Source: Vibrio intestinalis (GTDB lineage: Bacteria; Pseudomonadota; Gammaproteobacteria; Enterobacterales; Vibrionaceae). From it: DNA of 64,000 nt. The notes under the pieces are model-generated. The model saw only the letters and a list, made by a program, of their open reading frames with translations, searched no databases and was not told the DNA's origin. The translations under genes and the position numbers were made by a program. Location: contig NZ_JANAVY020000003.1 of the NCBI RefSeq assembly GCF_025195085.2, positions 248,001-312,000 of the forward strand, given 5' to 3'. Below, one piece after another: positions 1-9,753 of this stretch (position 1 is its first letter; each line of letters opens with the position of its first letter).

Positions 1-445
1 CGGTTTGTTGCAACAACCAAAAATCTGTCGGCTGTTTTAGCGAAGCCACATCCAATTGCTTTAGCTCTTCAATATGGTGAGATTCAAGCAAGTAGCGTTC
101 ATGGGTATATGGGTTCTCTTGCTCACCAAGATAATCAACAAGTAACTCATATGGTTTCACTGCTGGGTTTACCAATACCGCTTTAAAGCCAAATTGGTTA
201 TTCAACCAAGTAGACATATAACCGCCCAGTGAGCTGCCCACCAAACCAATCTGGTAGTCTGCTTGGTACTGCTCGACCAAAGCCAACAAATGCTGCGCAG
301 CTTGCTGCGGAAAACAAGGTAGCTGAGGCACTACGACTTTAATATCGGGGCGATGCTGCTCGCAATAGCTCTTCATCACATTAGCTTTGTGAGAAAGAGG
401 TGAGCTGTTAAAGCCGTGGATATACAGAAGTAGTGATGGTTTCAT
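1..445 (-). CDS. yqiA: YqiA-type esterase (partial, cut by left edge)
   Basis: The minus-strand frame is open from ATG at 445 to the window edge, giving about 148 residues that begin MKPSLLLYIHGFNSSP. It shows the alpha/beta-hydrolase pattern: the HGFNSSP oxyanion-hole stretch near residue 10 and a nucleophile elbow GSSLGG near residue 80. The family is a small esterase acting on short acyl chains; its physiological substrate is not well defined. It lies directly downstream of cpdA (start 2 nt past the cpdA stop), in the same nudF-yqiB-cpdA-yqiA order known from E. coli, where parE follows. The C-terminus, with the catalytic His, is outside the window. Confidence 0.85.
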   Translation of the reverse strand, partial: MKPSLLLYIHGFNSSPLSHKANVMKSYCEQHRPDIKVVVPQLPCFPQQAAQHLLALVEQYQADYQIGLVGSSLGGYMSTWLNNQFGFKAVLVNPAVKPYELLVDYLGEQENPYTHERYLLESHHIEELKQLDVASLKQPTDFWLLQQT

Positions 446-447
446 GC

Positions 448-1269
448 TTAGTAACCTGTAGAGTCAAAATTAGGCAGGAATGAGCCTCCCGCTAAACGCT
501 TAACACGAGTGTCAAAACGGCCATCGGCATGCAGCTCTAGCTCGCGCCAACCAGGCGAGGTTTCATCCAGTGCGAAGTCATCACTGTTAGGCTTAAATTG
601 GACACAGGTGGATGGGGTAGCCATCGCGATAGCGCCGCTTTTTTCTACCTGCATATCTTGGTGCACGTGACCACACAATACCGCTTTCACGTTACTGTGT
701 TTCTCAATCACCTGCCAAAAATGTTCAGCATCTTTTAAGGTATGCTGATCAAGCCACGCACTCCCCACCAGAATTGGATGATGATGTAGCAACACAAGCG
801 TATGTTTTTCAGGATGCTCAGCTAACTTACGATCAAGCATATCAAGCTGCTGATCGCTTAAACGGCCATGAGGTACACCAACCACTTGAGAGTCGAGCAA
901 AATCATCTGCCAATGCTCACCGAGCATAACGTGATGAGTTTGAATGATTTGCGGCGATGGTAAAACAGAATCCATGCTCGGTTTGTAATCATGGTTGCCC
1001 GGCAGCCAGTAACAAGACTTTTCTAGAGGCACAATCCCTTGCTCAAAACGCTGGTACGATTTATCGGTATGGTCTTGCGAAATATCGCCAGTGGCAAGAA
1101 TTGCATCGAATTCAAAGTCAGTGTGTTGAATCGCTTCGACTACCGCTTCAAAACTACTGTTGGTGTTGACGCTCAACAAACATCCGTCCTCATTTTCAAA
1201 CAAATGAGTATCAGTAATTTGGAGTAGTTTGATGCTGTCTTTCACTGCTGAACTTGACGTCACTTTCAA
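448..1269 (-). CDS. cpdA: 3',5'-cyclic-AMP phosphodiesterase CpdA
   Basis: A 273-residue calcineurin-type metallophosphoesterase that hydrolyses cAMP to AMP, so it tunes CRP signalling. All metal-binding motifs are visible in order: DTH (20-22), GD (61-62), GNHD (91-94), HHHP (162-165) and GHVH (200-203). Length and motif spacing fit CpdA. It sits between yqiB and yqiA in a tight minus-strand operon: 9 nt separate it from the yqiB stop and 2 nt from the yqiA start. The cytoplasmic role and operon context agree. Related phosphoesterases share the fold, but the conserved neighbourhood makes CpdA the best call. Confidence 0.93.
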   Translation of the reverse strand: MKVTSSSAVKDSIKLLQITDTHLFENEDGCLLSVNTNSSFEAVVEAIQHTDFEFDAILATGDISQDHTDKSYQRFEQGIVPLEKSCYWLPGNHDYKPSMDSVLPSPQIIQTHHVMLGEHWQMILLDSQVVGVPHGRLSDQQLDMLDRKLAEHPEKHTLVLLHHHPILVGSAWLDQHTLKDAEHFWQVIEKHSNVKAVLCGHVHQDMQVEKSGAIAMATPSTCVQFKPNSDDFALDETSPGWRELELHADGRFDTRVKRLAGGSFLPNFDSTGY

Positions 1270-1278
1270 AATAAAAAC

Positions 1279-1719
1279 CTAGATATTTAAGGGCGTTCGG
1301 CTAATACCATGCCTAAGGCAGAACGATAACCAATCACCTAGAAAACGGTTCAATTGTGCTTTTTCATCCTTTTGAACCATTTTGTCATTCGGGTAGTCAT
1401 ATCGAGCTTGGACTCGATTAACGTATTCACTGCTGCACACCTCTGCCACACGAGCATCGTGGTAGAGCCTGACAGACATTTTTGGCAATGGAAACACGGG
1501 AACGTCATCACTTTGACAAATATCAACCAAAGTTGTGTACTTTGTGACTTCTCCCACTTGTATTTGGTACGACATACTAGCAGCTTGATAGCAACGAACA
1601 TCTCCTACCTCTGCTCTCTGCGGTATCAAGGCATTAAGCTTGGCATAATTCGTTTCATATACCCGCATCAATTCTGTTAAATCAACATGATACGGTTTGT
1701 TTGTTGCTAGTTGTCCCAT
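1279..1719 (-). CDS. yqiB: YqiB family protein (DUF1249)
   Basis: A 146-residue protein starting MGQLATNKPYHVDLTELMRVYETN, which matches the DUF1249/YqiB family of unknown biochemical function. It has no signal peptide or membrane segment, and the C-terminal part is rich in aromatic and basic residues. It overlaps the end of nudF by 13 nt and is followed 9 nt later by cpdA, so the three are almost certainly cotranscribed and translationally coupled. The pairing with NudF and CpdA, both nucleotide hydrolases, is conserved in gammaproteobacteria. No activity can be inferred from the sequence. Confidence 0.85.
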   Translation of the reverse strand: MGQLATNKPYHVDLTELMRVYETNYAKLNALIPQRAEVGDVRCYQAASMSYQIQVGEVTKYTTLVDICQSDDVPVFPLPKMSVRLYHDARVAEVCSSEYVNRVQARYDYPNDKMVQKDEKAQLNRFLGDWLSFCLRHGISRTPLNI

Positions 1720-2336
1720 TCGGTCTTCAAACGCTGATAATTAAGTTGTAACCATTGCAAAGCAATTATTGATGCGCCATTTTCAAAGCGACCATCGACG
1801 ACCCACTGATAGGCCGTTTCTCTGCTCACCACATGAACGCGAATATCTTCGCCTTCATAGTCTAAACCATGAACGCCGTGCGCGGTGCTCGCATCGACTT
1901 CACCAACATAGACATCAAGCATCTCGGAGCATCCGCCCGAAGAAGGGTAATAAGAAGTCACCTTTTCTAGGCGAGAGACATCGATACCAGCCTCTTCAAC
2001 GGCTTCGCGGCGAACGACATCTTCAGCTTGCTCACCTTGGTCAATAATGCCTGCAACAATCTCGAGCTGCCAAGGATTGTCGTGCTCTAACGCGCCTACG
2101 CGGATTTGCTCAATCAGCACAACTTGGTCGGTGACTGGATCATACGGCAACATCGCCGCTGCATGACCACGCTCAAACATCTCTCGTTCGATCTCTTGGC
2201 TCCAACCGCCTTCAAATAGCTTATGCTTAAAGCGGTACTTCACCATTTTAAAAAAGCCTTGAAACAGCGTTTGTTTTGAGATTATTTCCACATCTTCAGG
2301 TGTAAACTGAGTTGGTTGTTTTTCAGACTGTTGCAT
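1707..2336 (-). CDS. nudF: ADP-ribose pyrophosphatase NudF
   Basis: A 209-residue Nudix hydrolase that cleaves ADP-ribose to AMP and ribose 5-phosphate. The Nudix box GX5EX7REUXEEXGU is complete at about residues 96-118 (GIIDQGEQAEDVVRREAVEE and following AGI). Upstream strands carry the family stretch RIxQxRVGA. It is the first gene of the nudF-yqiB-cpdA-yqiA operon and is divergent from tolC; the 232-nt gap between them holds both promoters. The start at 2336 is supported by rc GGTGCC upstream and by the usual family length. Confidence 0.92.
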   Translation of the reverse strand: MQQSEKQPTQFTPEDVEIISKQTLFQGFFKMVKYRFKHKLFEGGWSQEIEREMFERGHAAAMLPYDPVTDQVVLIEQIRVGALEHDNPWQLEIVAGIIDQGEQAEDVVRREAVEEAGIDVSRLEKVTSYYPSSGGCSEMLDVYVGEVDASTAHGVHGLDYEGEDIRVHVVSRETAYQWVVDGRFENGASIIALQWLQLNYQRLKTEWDN

Positions 2337-2568
2337 TTGGCACCTCTGTCAGTGAACCTTATAGTTTACTTGTAGACTTATTAATGCGCTATCGACCTAC
2401 TTCAACTTTTTATACAAAATTTATATTTATTTTTAAATAGAAGTGGTTTTTATTGCACAGATGGACAATTAAGTGTAAAAGAATGCAAAGTTTAGAGTGA
2501 ATTAGCATCAATATGAGTTAAACTCTTGAACAATAGAACTCAATTTTAATTTGGCAGGAATCAAACCC

Positions 2569-3897
2569 ATGAAAAAATTGCTTCCACTATTTATCAGTGC
2601 AGCATTAGGTAGTCTCAGCACTTCTGCTTGGGCAGATACGCTGGCAGACATTTACAACCAAGCAAAAGAAAACGATCCTACGCTGCTTAGTGCCGCTGCA
2701 AGTAAAGACGCTGCTTTTGAAGCTATCGAAGAAAGCCGCGCACCATTGCTTCCACAAATCAGTCTGACTGCGGGTTACAACCTAACTCGTGGCGAAACTA
2801 ATCTAGACGCTAACGTGCCAGATCGCGATAACGATCAAAACGCACTGACTGCAGGCATTGCCTTCTCACAAGAGCTTTACCAACGTTCAAGCTGGATTTC
2901 TCTTGATACTGCAGAAAAAAGCGCTCGCCAAGCAGATGCGACTTACGCGTCTATTCAACAAGCATTGATTCTTCGCGTTTCTACCGCTTACTTTGATGTA
3001 CTACGTGCACAAGACAACCTTGAATTCGTTCGTGCGGAAAAAGCTGCGGTTGGCCGCCAACTAGAGCAAACTAAGCAACGTTTCGAAGTGGGTCTATCGG
3101 CAATTACCGACGTTCATGACGCACAAGCTCAGTACGATGCAGTATTGGCTGATGAAGTATTGGCAGAAAACAGCCTAGTAAACAGCTACGAAGGCCTACG
3201 TGAAATTACAGGTCAAGAACACTCAAACCTTGATGTACTTGATACTGACCGTTTCTCAGCAAGCAAGACTAAGACAGCGATCGATGCGCTGATTCAAGAA
3301 GCTCAAGAGAAAAACCTAAGCCTACTAAGTGCTCGTATCACGCAAGACATTGCGAAAGACAACATCTCTCTAGCAAGCTCAGGCCACCTACCATCACTGA
3401 CTTTAGATGGCGGATACAACTATGGTGACATCTCAAGCAGTGCTGATTCTGACGGTACAACCAACAACTTTACAGTTGGCGTAAACCTAGCAGTGCCACT
3501 TTACACCGGTGGTAAAATCACCTCGCAAACTAAGCAAGCTGAGCTTGGCTACGTAGCCGCTAGCGAAGATCTTGAAGCTGCTTACCGTAGCGTAGTGAAA
3601 GATGTGCGCGCGTTTAACAACAACATCAGCGCATCAATTGGTGCACTACGTGCTTACGAGCAAACCGTTGTATCTGCTCGCTCTGCACTAGAAGCAACAG
3701 AAGCTGGTTTCGATGTAGGTACTCGTACTATCGTTGACGTTTTAGACTCAACTCGCCGTCTATACGATGCGAACAAGAGCCTATCGAACGCTCGTTACGA
3801 CTACATCCTAAGTGTTCTACAACTTCGTCAAGCTGTTGGTACACTAAGCGAGCAAGATATCCTAGATATCAACTCAGGCCTAAAGCCTGCAAGCTAA
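2569..3897 (+). CDS. tolC: Outer-membrane efflux channel TolC
   Basis: A 442-residue outer-membrane channel protein that forms the trimeric exit duct for RND, ABC and MFS efflux pumps and type I secretion. It has a signal peptide with predicted cleavage after SAWA (about residue 22), two internally repeated halves with long heptad helices, and the conserved C-terminal TRTIVDVLDSTR region. An upstream in-frame TTG at 2551 extends the frame, but ATG 2569 directly precedes MKKLLPLF and has AGGA at 2556-2559, so 2569 was chosen. Codon use is that of a well-expressed Vibrio gene. A strong terminator follows. Confidence 0.96.
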   Translation: MKKLLPLFISAALGSLSTSAWADTLADIYNQAKENDPTLLSAAASKDAAFEAIEESRAPLLPQISLTAGYNLTRGETNLDANVPDRDNDQNALTAGIAFSQELYQRSSWISLDTAEKSARQADATYASIQQALILRVSTAYFDVLRAQDNLEFVRAEKAAVGRQLEQTKQRFEVGLSAITDVHDAQAQYDAVLADEVLAENSLVNSYEGLREITGQEHSNLDVLDTDRFSASKTKTAIDALIQEAQEKNLSLLSARITQDIAKDNISLASSGHLPSLTLDGGYNYGDISSSADSDGTTNNFTVGVNLAVPLYTGGKITSQTKQAELGYVAASEDLEAAYRSVVKDVRAFNNNISASIGALRAYEQTVVSARSALEATEAGFDVGTRTIVDVLDSTRRLYDANKSLSNARYDYILSVLQLRQAVGTLSEQDILDINSGLKPAS

Positions 3898-3922
3898 TCA
3901 ATACTTGATAGCCTAAAACAGT

Positions 3923-3950
3923 AAAAGCCAGCTCATTGAGCTGGCTTTTT
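3923..3950 (+). terminator. Rho-independent terminator after tolC
   Basis: AAAAGCCAGCTC pairs with GAGCTGGCTTTTT around an ATT loop. The A-run and T-run on both sides allow it to work in both directions, so it can also end the convergent vpsR transcript. Confidence 0.9.
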
Positions 3951-3964
3951 GTTTGATAACAGCG

Positions 3965-5299
3965 CTATACCGTACTGTCGGAGATGAGATTATGCTTATT
4001 GAGCAAGCGATACATAGTCGCACGCGATACGCCCAACTCTTTCGCCGCCATAGAAACTTGCCCTGAGTGGGACTCAAGCACCAATAGCAAAGCATCGCGT
4101 TCACTGCGCTCACGAATACTCTTCAAACTACGTTTGCCATCACTACGCTTTGGTAAATCCAAATGTGGCTCATCCAGCATCACGGTATCAGACATTAACA
4201 CCACGCGTTTGATCTGGTTCATTAGCTCACGGACATTGCCCGGCCAATGGTAACGGGTCAGTGCTCGTGTTGCCTCTTCCGTAAAGCTGCGCGCTTGTGC
4301 GTTGTACTCTTTTGAGTACTCCATTAGGAAGTGACGCGCCAAAATTGAAATATCACCAGCACGCTCTTTCAAGCTCGGGACATTGATCCGAAGCACATTG
4401 ATGTAGTGATAAAGCTCCTCATTGAAGTCGCCATCAATCAGCGCTTTTTCAATATCGGCTGAATTGGCCGCTAAGATGCGCACATCAACTTCTTTACGTC
4501 CTTCTTCGGTCTCTACGGTTCCTTCTTGCAAGAAACGTAATAAGTTGAGTTGCTGCGATCTAGGCAGAGTCAGGATATCGTTGAGCAATATGGTCCCGCC
4601 GTTGGCCTTTTCTAGAATCGAAGGCTCAGAGCTGTCTTCTCGGTTGATACCGAATAGGTCGCTTTCAATGCGACGCTCAGACATCGCACGGCAGTTGACC
4701 GAAAGGAACTCTTTCTGCGCGCGGGCAGAAGTATTATGAACAGCGCGAGCAACGGTCTCCTTACCTGTGCCACTCTCTCCATAAATCAAAATACTCACGT
4801 CTGTTGGACCAATACGTTTAATTTGATCACGCAGACGCTTCATCGGTACCGATTCACCAATCAGCCCCATGTCGTTGTTGTTACCATAATGAGGCCAGAC
4901 TTTTTTCTCGAGTTTAAGCATGCCGAGTTGGTGACCAATGGTACTAAGCAGTTGAGCATCAGGAATTGGTGCGGTGAAAAAGTCGATACAGAAGTTCACG
5001 ATGAACTGACAGATCGTATCTGAACTTAACTGTGACTCTCTAATAAAGGCAATCCAACGAACTTGCTTATGGTTACTCACCAAATTAGCAATGCCGTTGA
5101 GACTAAATTCATCGTGACTTAAATCAACTACACCAATACAAGGGCCGGTTTCAGCAAAGAGCGTATTTGCTTTACGTAAGTCTGCGCATTGAGTACAACG
5201 CCAACCTACTTGCTCCAATACTGATAGCCATGGTTCATAACTACCACCAACCACAATCAACGAGCCAGGGACAGAATCCATTCGGAATTGACTACCCAT
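3965..5299 (-). CDS. vpsR: VpsR-type c-di-GMP-responsive biofilm regulator
   Basis: A 444-residue regulator with an N-terminal receiver-like domain (Asp at 59 in GVVDLS, the position known in V. cholerae VpsR), a central AAA+ domain (Walker A GESGTGK 174-180) and a C-terminal Fis-type HTH (GQVSMAAKELGVSRATMYRL). In V. cholerae VpsR binds c-di-GMP and activates polysaccharide and biofilm genes with sigma-70 RNA polymerase. The expected GAFTGA loop is replaced by NREDSSEP near 219-226, and the Walker B acidic pair reads N-D (240-241), so it is not a standard sigma-54 activator. It stands alone between tolC and lysS. Confidence 0.92.
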   Translation of the reverse strand: MGSQFRMDSVPGSLIVVGGSYEPWLSVLEQVGWRCTQCADLRKANTLFAETGPCIGVVDLSHDEFSLNGIANLVSNHKQVRWIAFIRESQLSSDTICQFIVNFCIDFFTAPIPDAQLLSTIGHQLGMLKLEKKVWPHYGNNNDMGLIGESVPMKRLRDQIKRIGPTDVSILIYGESGTGKETVARAVHNTSARAQKEFLSVNCRAMSERRIESDLFGINREDSSEPSILEKANGGTILLNDILTLPRSQQLNLLRFLQEGTVETEEGRKEVDVRILAANSADIEKALIDGDFNEELYHYINVLRINVPSLKERAGDISILARHFLMEYSKEYNAQARSFTEEATRALTRYHWPGNVRELMNQIKRVVLMSDTVMLDEPHLDLPKRSDGKRSLKSIRERSERDALLLVLESHSGQVSMAAKELGVSRATMYRLLNKHNLISDSTV

Positions 5300-5572
5300 T
5301 GAACTTCTTCCTTATATTAATCATTTTATAATTATTAGTGCCGCCATGAGCACATCAACAAAGTTGATACACTATAAGGTGCTGACGATAATAATCTGTC
5401 TCAAAATTAAGACATAGTCACAAATTATGTTTTCGCCAAATTGTTCTGCGATTCCTATTCAGAAAAAACATGTAACAAAGGTTACTAATGCCACATACAT
5501 TCACTGTCAAGTCATGCCAAATGCTTCAAATAACCTGTGACTGTTGACCATTAACGACAGAATTCTGGGTAT
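5300..5572. promoter_or_regulatory. vpsR upstream region with an 18-nt palindrome
   Basis: AT-rich gap between vpsR and lysS. It holds an inverted repeat TGTCT-CAAAATTA-AGACA at 5397-5414, about 100 nt upstream of the vpsR start and of operator size. No clear -35/-10 pair stands out, and no further gene is visible. Confidence 0.4.
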
Positions 5573-5598
5573 AAAAAAACCACCCGAAGGTGGTTTTG
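5573..5598 (-). terminator. Terminator after prfB-lysS
   Basis: On the minus strand ACCACC-TTCG-GGTGGT (5579-5594) is followed by a run of seven T, 35 nt past the lysS stop. The UUCG tetraloop is typical of strong terminators. Confidence 0.9.
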
Positions 5599-5628
5599 CT
5601 AGTCAACTCAAGGTTATTTCCGTACGGA

Positions 5629-7146
5629 TTACGCTTGAGGACGCATCGCTGGGAATAGGATCACGTCACGGATAGTGTGCGTGTTGGTAAATAGCATCGC
5701 TAGGCGATCAATACCAATACCTTGGCCAGCTGTAGGCGGTAGGCCGTGCTCTAGAGCAGTGATGTAGTCTGCATCGTAGAACATTGCTTCGTCATCACCA
5801 GCGTCTTTAGCGTCAACTTGCGCTTTAAAGCGAGCATCTTGGTCTTCTGCATCGTTAAGCTCTGAGAAGCCATTCGCTACTTCACGGCCACCGATGAAGA
5901 ACTCAAAGCGGTCAGTGAAGAATGGGTTGTCATCGCTACGACGTGCAAGTGGAGAGATATCCGCTGGGTAGCCAGTGATGAAAGTTGGTTGAATTAGCTG
6001 TGGTTCAGCTGTCTCACCAAAGATCTCTTCAAGAAGCTGACCACATGTCCAGAACTTCTCTACGTAGATATCTAGTGATTTAGCGATAGAAACCATTAGC
6101 TCACGATCTTGAACGCCTTCTTCTGTTAGCGCTTGGATGTCAGCGTGGTCAGGGTTGTAGTGTTTGATCGCTTCAAGCATTGTCATGCGTGCGTATTGAC
6201 CACCAAATTCAACAGTTTGATCGCCGTAAGGCATTGATGTTGCGCCTAGCACTTCTTGAGCAACAGAACTTAGCATGCTTTCTGTCAGATCCATCAAATC
6301 TTTGTAATCAGCGTACGCCATGTAGAATTCAATCATTGTGAATTCTGGGTTGTGACGAGGCGATAGACCTTCGTTACGGAAGTTACGGTTGATTTCGAAT
6401 ACGCGATCAAAACCACCAACAACAAGACGTTTTAAGTAAAGCTCAGGAGCAATACGTAAGAACATTTGTTGATCCAATGCATTATGGTGAGTGATGAATG
6501 GACGCGCAGACGCACCACCAGGAATCACTTGCATCATTGGCGTTTCAACTTCCATGAATGATTTAGATTCCATGTAACGACGAATCGCAGAGATCAGCTT
6601 AGAGCGGATCTTAAATGCAGTACGTGAATCTTCGTTCACGATAAGGTCTACGTAACGTTGACGGTAACGCATCTCTTGGTCAGTTAGACCGTGGAATTTT
6701 TCAGGTAGTGGACGAAGTGCTTTCGTTAGCAACTCGTACTCTTCCATGTTTACGTATAGATCGCCTTTACCAGATTTGTGCAGTGCACCTTTAACACCAA
6801 TGATGTCACCGATATCTAGACCTTGGTATTTCTCTTTCAGCTCTTTCTGTACGTCTTTCGCTGCGTAAGCCTGAATGCGGCCAGAAGTCTCTTGAATCAC
6901 AAGGAATGGACCACGCTTAGCCATAATACGACCAGCAATTGCTACTACATGGTTAAGCTCTTCTAGCTCTTCCTTCGTCTTCTCACCGAACTCTTTCTCT
7001 AGGTCGCCCGCTAGTGCATCACGACGGAAGTCGTTTGGGTGGCCGTTTGCTTTGCAGCTCTTTCGGATCTCATCCAATTTAGCGCGGCGCTCAGCAATCA
7101 GTTTGTTTTCTTCTTGTAGATTTTCGTTTTGAACAGCATCAGTCAT
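5629..7146 (-). CDS. lysS: Lysyl-tRNA synthetase (class II)
   Basis: A 505-residue class II aminoacyl-tRNA synthetase that charges tRNA-Lys. The N-terminal OB-fold anticodon-binding domain (about residues 55-150) is followed by the catalytic core with motif 1 ([10 protein letters not shown]), motif 2 ([20 protein letters not shown]) and motif 3 ([10 protein letters not shown]). Length fits bacterial LysRS. It lies 34 nt downstream of prfB, the conserved prfB-lysS operon of gammaproteobacteria. No duplicate lysU was seen. Confidence 0.97.
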   Translation of the reverse strand: MTDAVQNENLQEENKLIAERRAKLDEIRKSCKANGHPNDFRRDALAGDLEKEFGEKTKEELEELNHVVAIAGRIMAKRGPFLVIQETSGRIQAYAAKDVQKELKEKYQGLDIGDIIGVKGALHKSGKGDLYVNMEEYELLTKALRPLPEKFHGLTDQEMRYRQRYVDLIVNEDSRTAFKIRSKLISAIRRYMESKSFMEVETPMMQVIPGGASARPFITHHNALDQQMFLRIAPELYLKRLVVGGFDRVFEINRNFRNEGLSPRHNPEFTMIEFYMAYADYKDLMDLTESMLSSVAQEVLGATSMPYGDQTVEFGGQYARMTMLEAIKHYNPDHADIQALTEEGVQDRELMVSIAKSLDIYVEKFWTCGQLLEEIFGETAEPQLIQPTFITGYPADISPLARRSDDNPFFTDRFEFFIGGREVANGFSELNDAEDQDARFKAQVDAKDAGDDEAMFYDADYITALEHGLPPTAGQGIGIDRLAMLFTNTHTIRDVILFPAMRPQA

Positions 7147-7180
7147 TTTCGATGTATCCTGTCGTTGGTCGGTGAAAAGC

Positions 7181-8279
7181 TTACAGGCCTGATTTCAGGC
7201 TAGCTTCAATAAATTTGTCTAAGTCGCCATCAAGAACCGCTTGAGTATTGCGGTTTTCGACGCCGGTGCGTAAATCTTTAATGCGCGAGTCATCCAATAC
7301 GTAAGAACGGATTTGGCTGCCCCAGCCGATGTCCGATTTCGCATCTTCGTTCGCTTGTTTTTCAGCATTCTGTTTTTGAATCTCTAACTCAAACAATTTC
7401 GCACGTAGCTGCTTCATCGCTTGGTCTTTGTTCTTATGCTGAGAACGGTCATTCTGACATTGCACTACCGTGTTGGTTGGTACGTGCGTAATACGTACCG
7501 CAGACTCAGTGGTGTTGACGTGCTGACCACCCGCACCTGATGCACGGTATACGTCGATACGTAGATCAGATGGGTTGATATCGATTTCAATATTGTCATC
7601 AATCTCTGGGTAGATAAATGCAGACGCAAATGAAGTATGACGACGGCCGCTTGAATCAAATGGTGACTTACGAACAAGGCGGTGAACACCCGTTTCAGTG
7701 CGTAACCAACCGTAAGCGTACTCACCAGAGATCTTCACAGTTGCGCCTTTTAGACCAGCAACTTCGCCCTCTGATACTTCAATAACTTCTGTTTTGAAAC
7801 CTTTCGCTTCAGCCCAACGCAAGTACATGCGTAGTAGCATTGACGTCCAATCTTGAGCTTCTGTACCACCGGAACCTGATTGCAAATCGATGTAGCAATC
7901 AGAAGAATCGTGGTCACCAGAGAACATACGACGGAACTCTAGCTTCTCAAGTTTAACTTCAAGCTCAACTAATTCTGGCTCGATTTCATCAAAAGTTTCT
8001 TGATCTTCTTCTTCAACAGCTAGCTCTAAAAGACCATCTACGTCTTCCACGCCTTGTTCAAGTTGATCGATCGTTTCAACAACCGCTTCTAATGATGCAC
8101 GTTCTTTACCTAGTGCTTGCGCACGCTCTGGCTCGTTCCATACATCCGGCTGTTCTAGTTCTGCATTGACCTCTTCTAGACGCTCTTTCTTGGCGTCATA
8201 GTCAAAGATACCCCCTCAGGATACTTGTGCGCTCAGACACATCCTGCAGGCGGTTTTTAATAGGATTGATTTCAAACAT
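7181..8279 (-). CDS. prfB: Peptide chain release factor 2, with programmed +1 frameshift
   Basis: RF2 ends translation at UGA and UAA. Reading starts at ATG 8279 with [20 protein letters not shown] and runs 25 codons to an in-frame TGA at 8204-8202. A +1 slip at CTT-TGA continues into the long frame to TAA at 7181, giving a protein of about 365 residues. An internal Shine-Dalgarno-like AGGGGG lies just before TAT-CTT-TGA, exactly as in E. coli. The RF2 specificity tripeptide SPF and the catalytic GGQ (GAGGQHVN) are present. It is cotranscribed with lysS. Intact gene, not a pseudogene. Confidence 0.97.
8200..8220 (-). promoter_or_regulatory. prfB programmed frameshift site
   Basis: On the minus strand AGGGGG-TAT-CTT-TGA-C contains the SD-like stimulator, the slippery CUU and the UGA stop. 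When RF2 is scarce the ribosome pauses at UGA, slips +1 and makes more RF2: translational autoregulation. All elements match the E. coli site. Confidence 0.96.
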
Positions 8280-8379
8280 GTTTGCTCAATATCTATGAGT
8301 AGAATTTAACCGAGGAATTGTACTGAAAACTGTGATGAAGATACAGGAATTTTTTATTGGCCTTTTGATAAACAAAAAT

Positions 8380-8414
8380 AAAAAATCCCCCGCCACGCTT
8401 GGCGTGACGGGGGA
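8380..8414 (-). terminator. Terminator after brnQ
   Basis: Minus-strand hairpin CCCCCGTCACGC-CAA-GCGTGGCGGGGG with one mismatch, followed by ATTTTTTATTTT; it lies just past the brnQ stop. Confidence 0.9.
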
Positions 8415-8439
8415 TTATTATTCTTATTCAATGATGAAT

Positions 8440-9753
8440 TTATGCAGTTTTACGCTCTAGCTTCACTTCGTTTGATTTACTAATGAAAAACGCACAAATC
8501 ATTGCAGCTACTGTTGGCAGCAACCAAGCCATACCTACATCAAATAATGGCAACATATCCAGAGCAGAAACGTCAGCACCAATAAATTTAGCCGCATCAA
8601 TCAGAGCAAACAACAACGCTACTAACATCACTACAGGGTAAGCCACACGAGGGTTTGGCAGCTTATGACGGATGAACGTCAATGCAATCAGTGCAATCGC
8701 TACAGGGTAAAGAGCGAATAGAACTGGGATAGATAGCGTAATTAGCTGAGATAGACCAACGTTAGCGACAACAGCACATGCTACGCCGTTGATTAACACC
8801 CATTTTTTGTAAGAAATAGGCGTTAACGAGCTAAAGTAATCAGAACACGCTGAAATTAGACCAATCGCAGTCGTCAAACATGCTAGCAATACGATCACTG
8901 ATAGTACGATTTGACCAGAAGGACCAAACAGCGCTTGAACGTATAGGCTTAGGATTGCACCACCGCTTTCAACGCCAGCTGCGATTGCCGAACTTGTTGC
9001 ACCTAGGTAGAACAACGAGATGTAAACAAACGCTAGACCAGCCGCTGCAATTAGAGCTGCGAAGATTAGGTATTTTGCCGTTGCACGTTGCTCTGTAATA
9101 CCTTTGCTGCGGATAGCTTCCACAATCAAAGTACCGAACATCAATGCGCCGAAGGTATCCATGGTGTTGTAACCATCAAGGAAGCCTTTCTGTAGCGGGT
9201 GAGATAAGTATTCACCTTGAGCTGCAACAATTTCACCTTGAGGGTTCATGAATACCGCTGTAGCCAAGATCACTAAACCAATAAATAGTACTGGTGTCAG
9301 TACCTTACCAATAACATCAATCAGCTTACCTTGAGACCACGAGAACGACATCGCGACAGCAAAGAAGATGATAGAGAAGATGGTTAAATGCATCTGCTGA
9401 ACATCAGCAAAGAAAGGCATTACCGCCATTTCGTAGGCAACTAGGCCTGTACGAGGAGCAGCAAAAGCAGGGCCGATAATGATGAAGATAAGAACTGTCA
9501 TCAATACTGCCGCTTTAGCAGGAATATCTTGAGTCAGTTTTTCCCAAGAGCCACCCGCAACAGCAATAGCAACGATGGTAATTAGAGGAAGACCTACCGC
9601 TGTTAATAAGAAACCTGTCATCGCAGAAAGTACATTTTCACCGGCAAGCAGACCTGCTGGCGGTGGGAAAATGATGTTGCCTGCACCCAAAAAGAACGCG
9701 AAAAGCATAAAGCCCAACGCGAGAATATCTGTTATTTTTAACGTCTGATTCAC
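8440..9753 (-). CDS. brnQ: Branched-chain amino acid transporter BrnQ (LIVCS family)
   Basis: A 437-residue inner-membrane protein with about twelve hydrophobic segments. The N-terminal stretch FMLFAFFLGAGNIIFPPPAG is the signature of the Leu/Ile/Val cation symporter family, which imports branched-chain amino acids with Na+ or H+. The C-terminus is short and basic. It is monocistronic: a strong terminator follows, and the upstream gap leads to divergent trmN6. Other LIVCS paralogues exist in vibrios, so the exact paralogue is not resolved. Confidence 0.92.
   Translation of the reverse strand: MNQTLKITDILALGFMLFAFFLGAGNIIFPPPAGLLAGENVLSAMTGFLLTAVGLPLITIVAIAVAGGSWEKLTQDIPAKAAVLMTVLIFIIIGPAFAAPRTGLVAYEMAVMPFFADVQQMHLTIFSIIFFAVAMSFSWSQGKLIDVIGKVLTPVLFIGLVILATAVFMNPQGEIVAAQGEYLSHPLQKGFLDGYNTMDTFGALMFGTLIVEAIRSKGITEQRATAKYLIFAALIAAAGLAFVYISLFYLGATSSAIAAGVESGGAILSLYVQALFGPSGQIVLSVIVLLACLTTAIGLISACSDYFSSLTPISYKKWVLINGVACAVVANVGLSQLITLSIPVLFALYPVAIALIALTFIRHKLPNPRVAYPVVMLVALLFALIDAAKFIGADVSALDMLPLFDVGMAWLLPTVAAMICAFFISKSNEVKLERKTA

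Noticed and set aside
1769..2047. Plus-strand His/Arg-rich frame opposite nudF
   Set aside because: Shadow of nudF; no SD and unnatural composition.
8051..8279. Apparent truncation of prfB by a stop codon (TGA at 8204-8202)
   Set aside because: It is the programmed +1 frameshift: AGGGGG-TAT-CTT-TGA-C is present, and codon count to TGA equals that of E. coli. Not a pseudogene.
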